Assembly: GCF_014207255.1 (NCBI RefSeq)
Contig: NZ_JACHCZ010000001.1
Span: forward strand, 1,166,592 to 1,230,591
DNA from: Pseudomonas sp. JAI120
GTDB lineage: Bacteria; Pseudomonadota; Gammaproteobacteria; Pseudomonadales; Pseudomonadaceae
Reading direction: 5' to 3'
DNA: 64,000 nucleotides
The position numbers were made by a program, and so were the translations under genes. The notes under the pieces are model-generated. The model made no database searches and was not told where the DNA came from. It was given only the letters and a program-made list of their open reading frames with translations. This document shows positions 19,455-28,929 of the stretch, one piece after another (position 1 is the first letter of the stretch; each line of letters starts with the position of its first letter).

Positions 19455-20684
19455 TTACTGCCCGCTGCGCATCAACTCTTTAGGCACATACTTGCCGATC
19501 TCGAACTTGCCGATTGCCGCGCGGTGCACTTCGTCCGGGCCGTCGGCCAGGCGCAGGGTACGTTGCATGGCGTACATGTAGGCCAGCGGGAAGTCGTTGG
19601 AGACGCCGGCGCCGCCGTGGATCTGGATCGCGCGGTCGATCACCTTCAACGCCACGTTCGGCGCCACCACCTTGATCTGGGCGATTTCACTTTTCGCCAC
19701 CTTATTGCCCACGGTGTCCATCATGTACGCCGCTTTCAGCGTCAGCAGGCGCGCCATGTCGATTTCCATGCGTGAGTCGGCGATTTTGTCGATATTGCCG
19801 CCCAGGCGCGCCAAAGGCTTGCCGAACGCGGTGCGGCTGACGGAGCGTTTGCACATCAGTTCCAGCGCGCGCTCGGCCATGCCGATGGAGCGCATGCAGT
19901 GGTGGATACGGCCTGGGCCAAGCCGGCCTTGGGCAATCTCGAAGCCTCGGCCTTCACCCAGCAGTACGTTTTCGTACGGCACACGGACATTGTCGAACAG
20001 CACTTCGGCGTGACCGTGGGGCGCGTCGTCGTAGCCGAACACCGGCAGCGGGCGTACGATTTTTACCCCGGGGGCGTCCACCGGCACCAGGATCATCGAG
20101 TGCTGCTGGTGGCGCGGTGCATCCGGGTTGCTCAGGCCCATGAAGATCAGGATCTTGCAGCGCGGGTCGCAGGCGCCGGAGGTCCACCACTTCTTGCCGT
20201 TGATCACCCACTCGTCGCCCTGGCGCTCGGCGCGGGCGGCCATGTTGGTGGCGTCCGAGGAGGCGACATCGGGCTCGGTCATGGCGAAGGCCGAACGGAT
20301 CTCACCGCGCAGCAGCGGCTCGAGCCAGCGTTGTTTCTGCTCTTCGTTGGCGTAGCGCACCAGCACTTCCATGTTGCCGGTGTCGGGGGCGGAGCAGTTG
20401 AACGGCTCCGGGCCCAGCAGTGAGCGGCCCATGATCTCGGCCAGGGGTGCGTATTCAAGGTTGGTCAGGCCGGCGCCCAGTTCGGATTCGGGCAGGAACA
20501 GGTTCCACAGGTCTTCAGCTTTCGCCTTGGCTTTCAGCTCTTCCATGATGGCGGTGGGCTGCCAGCGGTCGCCTTCGCTGACTTGGCGTTCGAACACCGG
20601 CTCGGCCGGGTAGACGTAAGCGTCCATGAACGCGGTGACGCGTTCACGCAGTTCCTGAACCTTGGGCGAATAGGCGAAATCCAT
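19455..20684 (-). CDS. Acyl-CoA dehydrogenase (ACAD10/11-like)
   Basis: A 409-residue flavoprotein of the acyl-CoA dehydrogenase family that oxidises an acyl-CoA at C2-C3 and passes electrons to ETF. Family blocks are [15 protein letters not shown] (FAD and substrate contact), [18 protein letters not shown] and [16 protein letters not shown]. The segments [20 protein letters not shown] and [14 protein letters not shown] [17 protein letters not shown] place it with the long-chain ACAD10/11 group. The start ATG has GGGAGC five bases upstream. It is divergent from a LysR regulator, which probably controls it. The physiological substrate is not evident. Confidence 0.88.
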   Translation of the reverse strand: MDFAYSPKVQELRERVTAFMDAYVYPAEPVFERQVSEGDRWQPTAIMEELKAKAKAEDLWNLFLPESELGAGLTNLEYAPLAEIMGRSLLGPEPFNCSAPDTGNMEVLVRYANEEQKQRWLEPLLRGEIRSAFAMTEPDVASSDATNMAARAERQGDEWVINGKKWWTSGACDPRCKILIFMGLSNPDAPRHQQHSMILVPVDAPGVKIVRPLPVFGYDDAPHGHAEVLFDNVRVPYENVLLGEGRGFEIAQGRLGPGRIHHCMRSIGMAERALELMCKRSVSRTAFGKPLARLGGNIDKIADSRMEIDMARLLTLKAAYMMDTVGNKVAKSEIAQIKVVAPNVALKVIDRAIQIHGGAGVSNDFPLAYMYAMQRTLRLADGPDEVHRAAIGKFEIGKYVPKELMRSGQ

Positions 20685-20835
20685 GAGCAGCTCCCTTCTT
20701 TGAGAGGTTGTTTAGGTCATGCAATCGATGCTAGAACAGCGCTGATAATTTACCTAGCCTATTCTCGGCGTGTATTAACATTCATCACCGATATATGATC
20801 GACATATGGCCACCTAACAATAAGAGCGCAACGAA

Positions 20836-21771
20836 ATGAATCTGAGCAAGGTCGACCTCAACCTCTTTATCGTCTTCGACGCGATCTACACCGAAGCCAA
20901 CCTGACCCGTGCCGGGCAGATCGTCGGCATCACCCAGCCGGCGGTGTCCAACGCTCTGGCCCGCCTGCGCGAGACGTTCAACGACCCGCTGTTCGTGCGC
21001 ACCGCCCAAGGCATGGTGCCCACGCCGATGGCGCAGAACATCATCGGCCCGGTGCGCAATGCGTTGTCGTTGCTGCGGGTGTCGGTGCAGGAAAGCCGCA
21101 TCTTCAACCCACAGCAGGCGGCCAAGACCTACCGCATCAGCATGACCGACCTCACCGAAGCGGTGATTCTGCCGCTGCTGTTCCAACGCCTGCGCCGCCT
21201 GGCGCCCACCGTGGTGATCGAGAGTTTCCTGTCCAAACGCCGCGAAACCACCAAGGAACTGGCGGCCGGGCGCCTGGATTTTGCCGTGGATGCGCCGCTC
21301 AACACCGACCCGCAGGTGCGCCACGTCAAGCTGATGGAAGACCGCTACGTGTGCGCCATGCGCAAGGGCCATCCCATGGCGGGCAAGGACAAATTCACCC
21401 TGGATGACTACCTGTCGCTGACCCATATCCATATCTCCAGCCGCCGCAACGGTCTGGGCCACGTCGACCTGGCCCTGGGCAAGATGGGCATCCAGCGCAA
21501 GATCGCCCTGCGCTCCCAGCATTACCTGATGGCCTCGCAAGTGTTGCAGCAGACCGACATGGTCATGACCGTGCCCGAACGTTTCGCCCGCCGCCATGAA
21601 CTGCACTGGTTCCACCTGCCGGTCAATGACGTGCCACCGGTGGAAACCCACCTGTACTGGCACGAAAGCACCGACCAGGATCCGGCCAACCGCTGGATGC
21701 GCGAGCAGATGATCGAGTTGTGCCAGCAAGTCACCGCCCACGAAAAGAAGCTGGATAAACAACAGGCCTGA
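20836..21771 (+). CDS. LysR-family transcriptional regulator
   Basis: A 311-residue regulator with an N-terminal winged helix-turn-helix (residues about 6-65, containing NLTRAGQIVGITQPAVSNALARLRE) and a C-terminal effector-binding domain. It belongs to the NodD/LinR-like branch with the LNLFIVFDAIYTEANLTRA start. It is divergent from the acyl-CoA dehydrogenase gene with about 150 bases between the starts, the usual place for a LysR-controlled promoter. The effector is unknown. Confidence 0.9.
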   Translation: MNLSKVDLNLFIVFDAIYTEANLTRAGQIVGITQPAVSNALARLRETFNDPLFVRTAQGMVPTPMAQNIIGPVRNALSLLRVSVQESRIFNPQQAAKTYRISMTDLTEAVILPLLFQRLRRLAPTVVIESFLSKRRETTKELAAGRLDFAVDAPLNTDPQVRHVKLMEDRYVCAMRKGHPMAGKDKFTLDDYLSLTHIHISSRRNGLGHVDLALGKMGIQRKIALRSQHYLMASQVLQQTDMVMTVPERFARRHELHWFHLPVNDVPPVETHLYWHESTDQDPANRWMREQMIELCQQVTAHEKKLDKQQA

Positions 21772-21788
21772 GGTTCAAGAACGCTACC

Positions 21789-21812
21789 TGTGGGAGGGGG
21801 CTTGCCCCCGAT
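21789..21812. repeat. Single REP palindrome
   Basis: One REP copy beginning TGTGGGAGGGGGCTTGCCCC, between the LysR gene and the liuR promoter region. Confidence 0.8.
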
Positions 21813-21829
21813 GGGCTGCGCAGCGGCCC

Positions 21830-21845
21830 TTGACGTTCACGTCAA
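21830..21845 (+). promoter_or_regulatory. Probable LiuR operator upstream of liuR
   Basis: The 16-bp sequence TTGACGTTCACGTCAA is a palindrome with 7-bp perfect arms around TC. Its TTGACG could also serve as a -35 element. It lies 41 bases before the liuR ATG and shares the core ACGT-N2-ACGT with two sites beside liuA. MerR-type activators typically bind such dyads inside promoters. Confidence 0.65.
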
Positions 21846-21886
21846 CCTGCCATTAGCTTAGCGCCAAGACCCTCTTGAGCGCCCCC

Positions 21887-22279
21887 ATGAGCACGACCTA
21901 CAGCATCTCCGACCTCGCCCGCGAGCTCGACATCACCACCCGCGCCATTCGCTTCTATGAAGAACAAGGCTTGCTGGCCCCGGAACGCCGGGGCCAGGAG
22001 CGCATCTATTCGGCACGGGACAAGGTCAGCCTGAAGCTGATCCTGCGGGGCAAACGCATCGGTTTTTCCCTCGCGGAATGCCGCGAGCTGATCGAACTCT
22101 ACGACCCCACCGGCGGCAACCAGATCCAACTCAACAGCATGCTGGCCAAGATCGCCGAGCGCCGTGAGCAGTTGGAACAGCAACTGCTGGACATCGAACA
22201 AATGAAGCTGGAACTGGACACCGCCGAAGAGCGTTGCACCCAGGCACTGGCCCACACCATGGGCCAGGTTGGCCATTGA
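21887..22279 (+). CDS. liuR: MerR-family regulator LiuR
   Basis: A 130-residue MerR-type protein with the winged-helix start YSISDLARELDITTRAIRFYEEQGLL and a C-terminal coiled coil (about residues 85-120) for dimerisation. No metal-binding cysteine cluster is seen. Together with its position directly upstream of liuE, this matches LiuR, the regulator of branched-chain (leucine/isovalerate) degradation in proteobacteria. The ATG at 21887 begins the conserved region; an upstream TTG would add four residues. LiuR probably acts on the ACGT-N2-ACGT sites before itself and beside liuA. Confidence 0.88.
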   Translation: MSTTYSISDLARELDITTRAIRFYEEQGLLAPERRGQERIYSARDKVSLKLILRGKRIGFSLAECRELIELYDPTGGNQIQLNSMLAKIAERREQLEQQLLDIEQMKLELDTAEERCTQALAHTMGQVGH

Positions 22280-22295
22280 TCAGAAGGTAGCTGCC

Positions 22296-23195
22296 ATGTC
22301 CCTCCCCTCCCATGTACGCCTGGTGGAAGTCGGCCCGCGCGACGGTTTGCAGAACGAAGCCCAACCCATCAGCGTGGCCGACAAGGTCCAATTGGTGGAC
22401 GCCCTCAGCGCGGCGGGCTTGAGCTATATCGAAGTCGGCAGTTTTGTCTCGCCCAAATGGGTGCCGCAAATGGCCGGCTCTGCCGAAGTGTTCGCGCAGA
22501 TCCAGCGCAAGCCCGGCGTCACCTACGGTGCGCTGGCGCCAAACCTGCGTGGTTTTGAGGACGCGTTGGCGGCGGGCGTAAAGGAGGTGGCGGTGTTTGC
22601 CGCGGCCTCCGAGGCGTTTTCCCAGCGCAATATCAACTGCTCCATCAGCGAAAGCCTGGAACGTTTTGCGCCGATCATGGCCGCAGCCAGGCAGCACGGC
22701 ATCAGCGTGCGCGGCTATGTGTCCTGTGTGTTGGGTTGCCCTTACGAAGGTGAAATCGCGCCCGAGCAAGTGGCGGCGGTCGCGCGGGAGTTGTATGCCA
22801 TGGGCTGCTACGAGGTCTCCCTGGGGGACACCATCGGCACCGGCACGGCGGGCACCACGCGGCGGCTGTTCGAGGTGGTCGGTGCGCAGGTGCCACGGGA
22901 CAAACTGGCGGGCCACTTCCATGACACCTATGGCCAGGCCATCGCCAATATCTATGCCAGCCTGCTGGAAGGCATTACGGTATTCGACAGCTCTATTGCG
23001 GGCCTCGGCGGCTGCCCTTACGCCAAGGGCGCCAGCGGTAACGTCGCCACCGAAGATGTGCTGTACCTGCTCAATGGCCTGGGGATCGACACCGGTATCG
23101 ACCTGGACACATTGATTCGCGCAGGCCTGCAAATCAGTCACGTACTGGGCCGCCCTACGGGTTCGCGCGTGGCCAAGGCACGTAACGCCGTTTGA
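22296..23195 (+). CDS. liuE: Hydroxymethylglutaryl-CoA lyase
   Basis: A 299-residue TIM-barrel lyase that cleaves 3-hydroxy-3-methylglutaryl-CoA to acetoacetate and acetyl-CoA, the last step of leucine degradation (also named mvaB). Conserved motifs are VEVGPRDGLQNE (metal-binding Asp), HFHDTYGQA and GLGGCPYAKGASGNVATED, which holds the catalytic cysteine. The ATG at 22296 follows AGAAGG. It is 16 bases after liuR, so the two are probably one transcript. The genes for the earlier steps (liuABCD) are about 7.6 kb downstream. Confidence 0.95.
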   Translation: MSLPSHVRLVEVGPRDGLQNEAQPISVADKVQLVDALSAAGLSYIEVGSFVSPKWVPQMAGSAEVFAQIQRKPGVTYGALAPNLRGFEDALAAGVKEVAVFAAASEAFSQRNINCSISESLERFAPIMAAARQHGISVRGYVSCVLGCPYEGEIAPEQVAAVARELYAMGCYEVSLGDTIGTGTAGTTRRLFEVVGAQVPRDKLAGHFHDTYGQAIANIYASLLEGITVFDSSIAGLGGCPYAKGASGNVATEDVLYLLNGLGIDTGIDLDTLIRAGLQISHVLGRPTGSRVAKARNAV

Positions 23196-23215
23196 GTAGC
23201 GCGGCCGTGACAATG

Positions 23216-23245
23216 TGTTACCGCACGGCTACACGTCGAGTAACA
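23216..23245 (+). promoter_or_regulatory. CbrB-like upstream activating site for crcY
   Basis: TGTTAC (23216-23221) and its exact reverse complement GTAACA (23240-23245) are separated by 18 bases and centred about 110 bp upstream of the sigma-54 promoter. From memory, CbrB uses TGTTAC/GTAACA-type half-sites at crcZ and crcY promoters. The spacing has not been compared with known sites. Confidence 0.55.
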
Positions 23246-23327
23246 CGGGAACATATTTAGTCGCATTTGCCGCAGCAAAAATCTTACTAAAAAATTAACT
23301 TATTGATTTTAAAGAATTTTTAAAAGT

Positions 23328-23343
23328 TGGCACGCCTTCTGCT
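23328..23343 (+). promoter_or_regulatory. Sigma-54 (RpoN) promoter of crcY
   Basis: TGGCACG-N4-CTGCT has the GG/GC pairs 12 bp apart required by sigma-54; the only departure from TGGCACG-N4-TTGCW is the first base of the -12 element. Transcription should start near 23354. The AT-rich stretch directly upstream fits a DNA-bending region. Confidence 0.75.
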
Positions 23344-23353
23344 ATCTCTATGG

Positions 23354-23724
23354 CATAACAAGAATAAAAAGCACCAAACCTAATAAAAATAAGACGAAAC
23401 GACTCTGACATAACAAAAACAACACGGCAGAGACGCAGCTAACAGATTTTTTTGGAGAAGATGTGCTTCGCAGGGTCCGGCATGCCGAAACCCGCAACCG
23501 GTTAGAGAAAAATAAAACTACCTCAGGTAGCTACCCACTGGTTGGATCGTTAACGAAGAAGCAGATCAGCGCTCAAAAAAATACGTTTGCTCTTGACCCC
23601 GGATGGGGGTCGCCAAAAACAGCGGTAAAGGGTAACGGTTGCCAAAAACAACAATAGACCGCCCCTCAATAATAAAAAAAGAGCACGCAACGACAAATTA
23701 AAGGGGACCTCCGGGTCCCCTTTG
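23354..23724 (+). ncRNA. crcY: CrcY small RNA (Hfq/Crc-sequestering)
   Basis: This non-coding stretch of about 370 bases between liuE and the NEL gene lacks a credible reading frame. It carries repeated A-rich AANAANAA motifs, for example AACAAGAA at 23357, AACAAAAACAA at 23412, AACAACAA at 23647 and AATAATAA at 23668, with further A-rich tracts near 23382, 23506 and 23574. Such CA-motifs bind Hfq/Crc and lift catabolite repression. A sigma-54 promoter lies upstream and a terminator hairpin at the end. In P. putida crcY is known to follow the HMG-CoA lyase gene and to be close to 370 nt, which matches position and size here. CbrA/CbrB should induce it on poor carbon sources. A 64-codon open frame inside is not considered a gene. 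Confidence 0.82.
23701..23723 (+). terminator. Terminator hairpin of crcY
   Basis: AAGGGGACC and GGTCCCCTT form a 9-bp stem with a 4-base loop (TCCG); the trailing T run is short (three T). It also faces the end of the convergent NEL gene and may serve both. Confidence 0.75.
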
Positions 23725-23744
23725 TGCTGTCTGCACCCTGGTAT

Positions 23745-26700
23745 TTAAAGCGGTGTTCCTTGGGTGGCGGCGAAGTTGTTGAGCACCCTGCGGGTCAAGA
23801 TTCGCAGTGATCGTTGTTCCAGCGCCTGCCGCTCCACTCCCAACTGCTTGAGTTCGCTCTCAAAAAACGCACTCTGCATCGCGCCGTTCACGAGTATTTC
23901 ATCCCGGCGCCTGCCCAAGAGGCCGGCCAGCCGGTCAGTCACCTGGTCATGCATCGCCTGCCACTGGTCTTTTGTGGCCTGGTCTGCGGCGCTAACCTGC
24001 TCGCCTTGCAGATCCGAAAGCTCAAATAACGCGGTGCTTTTCTCGTCGATCAGATCAAGCTCCGGTGTCATCAATGCCTTGAGCTCCTGGGGGTATCGAC
24101 TGCGAAGATGTGTTTCCCAGAACAGTCGCCCGGTCAAAAAAGTCTCTTCGGCAGCGGTATTGCGCTCGTCCCTCAGCACCTGCGCATAGGCTCCGTCGAT
24201 CGCTGCCTGACTCACATTGGCCTGCTGGGGAAACAGCATCTCGCGGGACTTGACCGGCAACTCAAGCCGGTCTGCAAGCAGGGTACGGTATGCCAGGATG
24301 ACTTCGACCTGTTCAGTAAACCCAGGCCCCCTGGCCTCGACATCCCGCTGAGCAATGGCGTCCACCAGGGTTAAACGAAACAGCTTCCTGCCCGTAGCGA
24401 TCAGCGAGCCTTCAACGTGCTCCGTTCCCACCATTTCCAGTGCCCTGGCCCCCATCAGCTCGCTTTCAAGGTTCATGAATTCAACCGAACTGCCGTCGCC
24501 ACAGGTGACTCGATCATCGGCGGTGGTAAACAGCGATTCGCGAATAGCCTGGCTTTCACTTGCGGCCTCAAGCATGTCCCACACTCGCTGCGCCAGTGAG
24601 GGGCGGGTCACTGCACTGGCGTACTCGGCACTGCGGGTGGTATCGGCCAATACGGTAAAAAAAGCCGCCGACTCAGGAATGCTCCGCAGTTCGTCCCAGA
24701 TCCCACCACGCCGTGTCAGCTCTGCGGCCGATGGCTCGCCCAGCCAGAGATCACGCGCCTCATCCACGGTGACGTGCTCGCCCCATTGCATCAAGGGCTC
24801 GCCCATTTGAAGGCGCGCAAGGGTGGCCGCCGACAAGGGATTTTCGTGCACGTTGATGCGCTCCCGGTGCTGATAAGCGTATTCAGGCAACGTGGTGATC
24901 TGGTTTGCATGCAGGTCGATACGGGCGAGAGCAGGCAAACGTTCGACGCCGACGGGAAATCGGGTGGTGCCGGTGTTCGGCAGATACAACTGGTTCAACT
25001 CGCGTAAGCGGCTTACATCGGCCGACCATCCCAAACGTCGATTGTGTCCCAGATTCAAAATCTTCAACTGCTGCATGCTCTCCAGGCGCGTTCGGCTCTG
25101 CTCGGTCAGTTGGATGTCATTGCTCTTCAAGTTGAGTTTGGTCAGCCCTGCCCCGCCGTTTCGAAGCGCCGGCAGTTGGGTGAAATTGTTTTCGCTCAGG
25201 TTCAACCAGCGCAAGCCGCCAAATGCCTGCAGAAAAGGCAAAGAACGGTCTGAAAGCCCCATTCGACGTAACTTCAGATGGCCCACATGATCCATATTGG
25301 CGGTAATCGCAGGCAGCTCACCGACCGCTTCTTCGGATAGATCCAGCACATGGCCGATGGGTGTGCCATCCCCCGCGAATGCCTGCGCGCCACCTCGCTG
25401 CCAGACTTCGTTGATCGTCGCCGACACTCTGCGCCTGGCACTCGCATAGCCCGACTCCTCCTCCTGCCAGTTCACCAGCGCTTTATTCAGATCGAAAAAC
25501 TCCGTTTCCAGGTGCGCCAGCCTCGCCAATAGCACAGCATCCGCCGCACCTTGAAGCCCTAGCAGGGTCTCGACTTCAGCCAGGGACTTCGAGGGGTAAA
25601 GCACCATCGCTTTCATTGTGCAAACAAACGGACGCTGTGCCGCGCCCCCCACCGGACTCAGCGGATAACCGATGCGCCCATCCGCCAGGCGCATCGGTGA
25701 TTTGAATCCAGGCCTGATCGTTTGCAGGCCCAGCGCACGCCGGCTTGCCTGCTCGCTCAGTGGCAGGCGCCCCAGTTGCCCTTTCAAGGCCTGGGTGGAG
25801 GACAGTAACGCTGTCCGGTGGGTGAACTGCCCGCCGCTGGCGAACCACAGCGCGCTGAAAAATGCGTCTTTGTCACTGCGACAATAGAGTCTTTGCTGCG
25901 GCACGCTGTATAACATCCACTCCTTCATGTCGCTGCGGATCAGACGAAGCTGCCTGGGGGCGGTCGCATCGCCGACCCGGTCCAGCACAGCCCCCTCATA
26001 CGTATCGGCCCGCAGCTCAATACACACCCCTTCCAGTTGCCCCGGAATGGCGGCCAGCTTGTGCAGCGCCAGGTGTACACCGTCCATTGTCAACGGGTTG
26101 TCGAACAGCAGGTCGGCATGCGCCCGCATGACACGCGCCTTTTGCGCGTAACGGCGTGCCTCTTCGGCCAACCGCAACGGCAAGCGTGATGTGGGTTCAA
26201 TGCAACGTGCCAACTCTTCGGGCCTGGCGTGGGCGACTATTTCTTCGGCGGCCAATTTAGGCAGGCTGGGAAAGCTGCGCTGGAGCCACTGGACATGGAC
26301 ATCACTGGAGATATCACCGGCCGACATTTCCAGATTGAACAGCTCATTCCGGGTGTTTTTAGCCGCTGTCAGCAATCGATCCCGGTACCTTGCGGCCCTG
26401 GCTGCAGGTGTACGCTGCGCACGCATCAGTTGCGCCATACGTTCTTCGGCGAATGTCGGTTTACCGTCAACCGAACGCTCACCGCGCGTAATGATGCCCA
26501 GCATCACCTGTTCCGCGTGTATCTCCTGCTCGACCTCGTCTTCATCCAGCAACTGGCGTATTTCACCTTCAGTCAGTTGATTAAGCATGGCGGGGAACAG
26601 GACCCCACTGCCGAGCTGTTCAGGCTGCAACTTGACCACGTCACGTGGTCTTCTCACTTTGCCTGAAAGCCACGTCAGATTGCCCTCGGAATCAAAGGCT

Positions 26701-28916
26701 ATCAGCACCCGCGATTCAGGCCACATACCATTGTCGATCAACAACTTGACTTGCATGAACCAGTTGACGCGACTGAACACATTGGGGTCGGGGCTGCTCA
26801 GCCGATCGATAAAAGCCTGATGCTTGGCGTCGCACTCAAATCGCCGGAGCATGTCTCTGAAGAGTGGCGGCGGCGCCCGATGCTCGATAAACACCTGACG
26901 CAACTCGTCATCCGACACTCCGCTGAATAGCCTCGCCTGCTCAAGCTGGCTATCGCTCAGGTGATCGACCGTATGGCCAATACGCCGGAGCAGTGTCTTG
27001 CGGTCCCACGTCAGGGGTTGTTCGAACTCATGGACCCAGGCGCCCATACCGTTATGGTGAATGCGTGGCGCATAACGTGAATCGCCGTCGGGGTGCAAGA
27101 GCCTGGATTCACCCTCGGCGCCGGTGACGACCTTGTAGTGACCACCGTCAGTTGCCGGCAGATAGAGGCCTCCCTCATGGGCATACAGCCCCTGCGCGTT
27201 CGGCCGCAGCCCTTCGGGCAAGGCGATCCGGTGCAGGTATTGGCCCGGATTGACACTGTGCAAACGCGTGCGCCCACCGAACTCCACATGCACCAGACGC
27301 TTGATAAATGCCGTGTCTTTGGCTGCCATCAGCACTTTGGGCACCGCCAGCCCCGCCAGATCCAGACCCACCGCCGAAAAGTGCGCCCAGGCCGTGCGAG
27401 TGTCGCCTTCGGACCACGCTTCAATACCTTCGCCTATCTCATAGACCATCTGCACGGCCGCAACGACCAGCATGGCCTCCCCCAGGAAGGGCACCACGAA
27501 AGAAGCCAGATTGAGAATATCCAGTGCCGTGCTTCCCCACGACCAGAGCCAGGCGTTATACGCCTGATCATTCTTCGATTGAGTGGAGACCACGGCGGTA
27601 CTGGCGTTGTTCATGATCAGCCGGATACGCTGCGTCGCGCAGTCCATCCAGACATCAGACCATGAAACACCGTACGTCCCCTGGTCGGTGATTCGAGCTT
27701 TATTTGCCGGAACAAAATCCTGATCCTCGGCATGCGCCGCGCCTGGATCAAGCAAGACCTTGAGCCGGGTAAAAAAACTGTCCTGATGGGCGAGCGGCAC
27801 GAACTGGCTGAAGAATTTGCGGTATTCATCACGGCACAGGCGGGTGGTCAAATGGTCGGTAAAGGCGGCTATGTGGTCATAGCTCTTGAGGGGATGGAGG
27901 GGGTCGCCAGGGATATACACCATGCAGGGCATCGGCAGGAGCTGGGCATTCCTTATGTTTACCCGCCACTCCACCGGACCGATGATCAGGATGTTCTCGA
28001 TGTAGAGGTTACACAGCCGCAACGGCGAAAACTTCACTGTGTGTCCTGACCACTTGCCGCTCGACTGACTCACCAAAACGTCGTTGATCAACTGGTGTTG
28101 CGCAGGCTGGATATCGCCCTTCATCAAGGCGATGTCTGCCGCCAGTTCCAACTGGTTTTGATGGCTGATGATCAGGCTGCTAAACAACTTGCCCGCCGGC
28201 TGGTTCTGGGTTCCTGGCGCAAGGTGGCGGTTGATGGCGGCTCGCAGATATTCGTAGTAGGAACGCCCCAGATCCAGCTCCCTGCACAGTTGGGCAAACG
28301 CGTGGGCCTGGATGTCGAGTTTGAGCGACTGGACGTTGGCTGAGGGATGCACCTGCGCGCTTGAATGCCGGTAAAAGTCGTACCGGGTGATCAAGTGACA
28401 GTCCTTACACACCGGCTCGCTCGCCTGTTCCGGAGCAAAGTTGTTCAGCGCCGCCTCCAACAGGCTGACACCTTTATAAGAATAAAACTGCGGGCCCAAT
28501 TCGCTGACGCGCGTGGTCGAAACCTCAGTGAGCTGCGCGTCGCAGGTGGTCTGTTCCAGCTTGCGGGCATAGAACACCTTTCTGGTATCCAGCCGTTGCC
28601 CGAACTTTTTTTCGATCGCGTCCGCCAACAATGGCTCGGCATACTCTGCCGGCGGTTTCAGTTCACCGAGCATCTGATCCAATTGGTTCAACGACGCCCT
28701 GCTGCGCTTGTGGACCTTACCCAGCCGGTCCCTGTCAGCCTGCGAGGCCTTTTTGTACCAATCAGGAATACGCAAATCCAATGACGCCAGTTCAGCTTTG
28801 CGGCTGCCCTGCGCCTCGGTATACCAGTCGGGGATATTGTCCCTGATGACGCTCAGGTGCGGACTTTGCGCGTCCGAAACCCTGTCTGCAGGAGGGGCCG
28901 TGATGTTGTCTGTCAT
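23745..28916 (-). CDS. LRR-NEL E3 ubiquitin ligase-type effector with DUF6543-like N-terminus
   Basis: A 1723-residue protein. The first 50 residues contain two copies of a PDWY motif (NIPDWY, RIPDWY). A long N-terminal region of DUF6543 type follows, with a hydrophobic stretch near residues 485-560. Leucine-rich repeats occupy about residues 1210-1360 (LRWLNLSENNFTQLP, LTKLNLKSNDIQL, LKILNLGHN, LARIDLHANQITTLP). The C-terminal 340 residues match the NEL (IpaH/SspH) E3 ligase domain: the catalytic CxD motif is Cys1472-Gly-Asp within RVTCGDGSSVEFMNLE, followed by GRKLFRLTLVDAIAQRDV. NEL proteins attach ubiquitin to eukaryotic host proteins after secretion. No secretion signal or adjacent secretion genes are seen. 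GAAGG precedes the ATG by eight bases. It could be co-transcribed with the acyl-CoA synthetase gene 81 bases upstream. Confidence 0.88.
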   Translation of the reverse strand: MTDNITAPPADRVSDAQSPHLSVIRDNIPDWYTEAQGSRKAELASLDLRIPDWYKKASQADRDRLGKVHKRSRASLNQLDQMLGELKPPAEYAEPLLADAIEKKFGQRLDTRKVFYARKLEQTTCDAQLTEVSTTRVSELGPQFYSYKGVSLLEAALNNFAPEQASEPVCKDCHLITRYDFYRHSSAQVHPSANVQSLKLDIQAHAFAQLCRELDLGRSYYEYLRAAINRHLAPGTQNQPAGKLFSSLIISHQNQLELAADIALMKGDIQPAQHQLINDVLVSQSSGKWSGHTVKFSPLRLCNLYIENILIIGPVEWRVNIRNAQLLPMPCMVYIPGDPLHPLKSYDHIAAFTDHLTTRLCRDEYRKFFSQFVPLAHQDSFFTRLKVLLDPGAAHAEDQDFVPANKARITDQGTYGVSWSDVWMDCATQRIRLIMNNASTAVVSTQSKNDQAYNAWLWSWGSTALDILNLASFVVPFLGEAMLVVAAVQMVYEIGEGIEAWSEGDTRTAWAHFSAVGLDLAGLAVPKVLMAAKDTAFIKRLVHVEFGGRTRLHSVNPGQYLHRIALPEGLRPNAQGLYAHEGGLYLPATDGGHYKVVTGAEGESRLLHPDGDSRYAPRIHHNGMGAWVHEFEQPLTWDRKTLLRRIGHTVDHLSDSQLEQARLFSGVSDDELRQVFIEHRAPPPLFRDMLRRFECDAKHQAFIDRLSSPDPNVFSRVNWFMQVKLLIDNGMWPESRVLIAFDSEGNLTWLSGKVRRPRDVVKLQPEQLGSGVLFPAMLNQLTEGEIRQLLDEDEVEQEIHAEQVMLGIITRGERSVDGKPTFAEERMAQLMRAQRTPAARAARYRDRLLTAAKNTRNELFNLEMSAGDISSDVHVQWLQRSFPSLPKLAAEEIVAHARPEELARCIEPTSRLPLRLAEEARRYAQKARVMRAHADLLFDNPLTMDGVHLALHKLAAIPGQLEGVCIELRADTYEGAVLDRVGDATAPRQLRLIRSDMKEWMLYSVPQQRLYCRSDKDAFFSALWFASGGQFTHRTALLSSTQALKGQLGRLPLSEQASRRALGLQTIRPGFKSPMRLADGRIGYPLSPVGGAAQRPFVCTMKAMVLYPSKSLAEVETLLGLQGAADAVLLARLAHLETEFFDLNKALVNWQEEESGYASARRRVSATINEVWQRGGAQAFAGDGTPIGHVLDLSEEAVGELPAITANMDHVGHLKLRRMGLSDRSLPFLQAFGGLRWLNLSENNFTQLPALRNGGAGLTKLNLKSNDIQLTEQSRTRLESMQQLKILNLGHNRRLGWSADVSRLRELNQLYLPNTGTTRFPVGVERLPALARIDLHANQITTLPEYAYQHRERINVHENPLSAATLARLQMGEPLMQWGEHVTVDEARDLWLGEPSAAELTRRGGIWDELRSIPESAAFFTVLADTTRSAEYASAVTRPSLAQRVWDMLEAASESQAIRESLFTTADDRVTCGDGSSVEFMNLESELMGARALEMVGTEHVEGSLIATGRKLFRLTLVDAIAQRDVEARGPGFTEQVEVILAYRTLLADRLELPVKSREMLFPQQANVSQAAIDGAYAQVLRDERNTAAEETFLTGRLFWETHLRSRYPQELKALMTPELDLIDEKSTALFELSDLQGEQVSAADQATKDQWQAMHDQVTDRLAGLLGRRRDEILVNGAMQSAFFESELKQLGVERQALEQRSLRILTRRVLNNFAATQGTPL

Positions 28917-28929
28917 GCGTATAGCCTTC

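Noticed and set aside
23463..23657. 64-codon frame inside the crcY region
   Set aside because: It lies wholly within the small RNA, has no plausible ribosome site spacing and is rich in Lys/Gln from the A-rich CA motifs.
23745..28916. NEL gene as part of a recently acquired island
   Set aside because: No integrase, tRNA boundary or direct repeats flank it; composition seems slightly lower in GC, but this was not calculated and is not enough.
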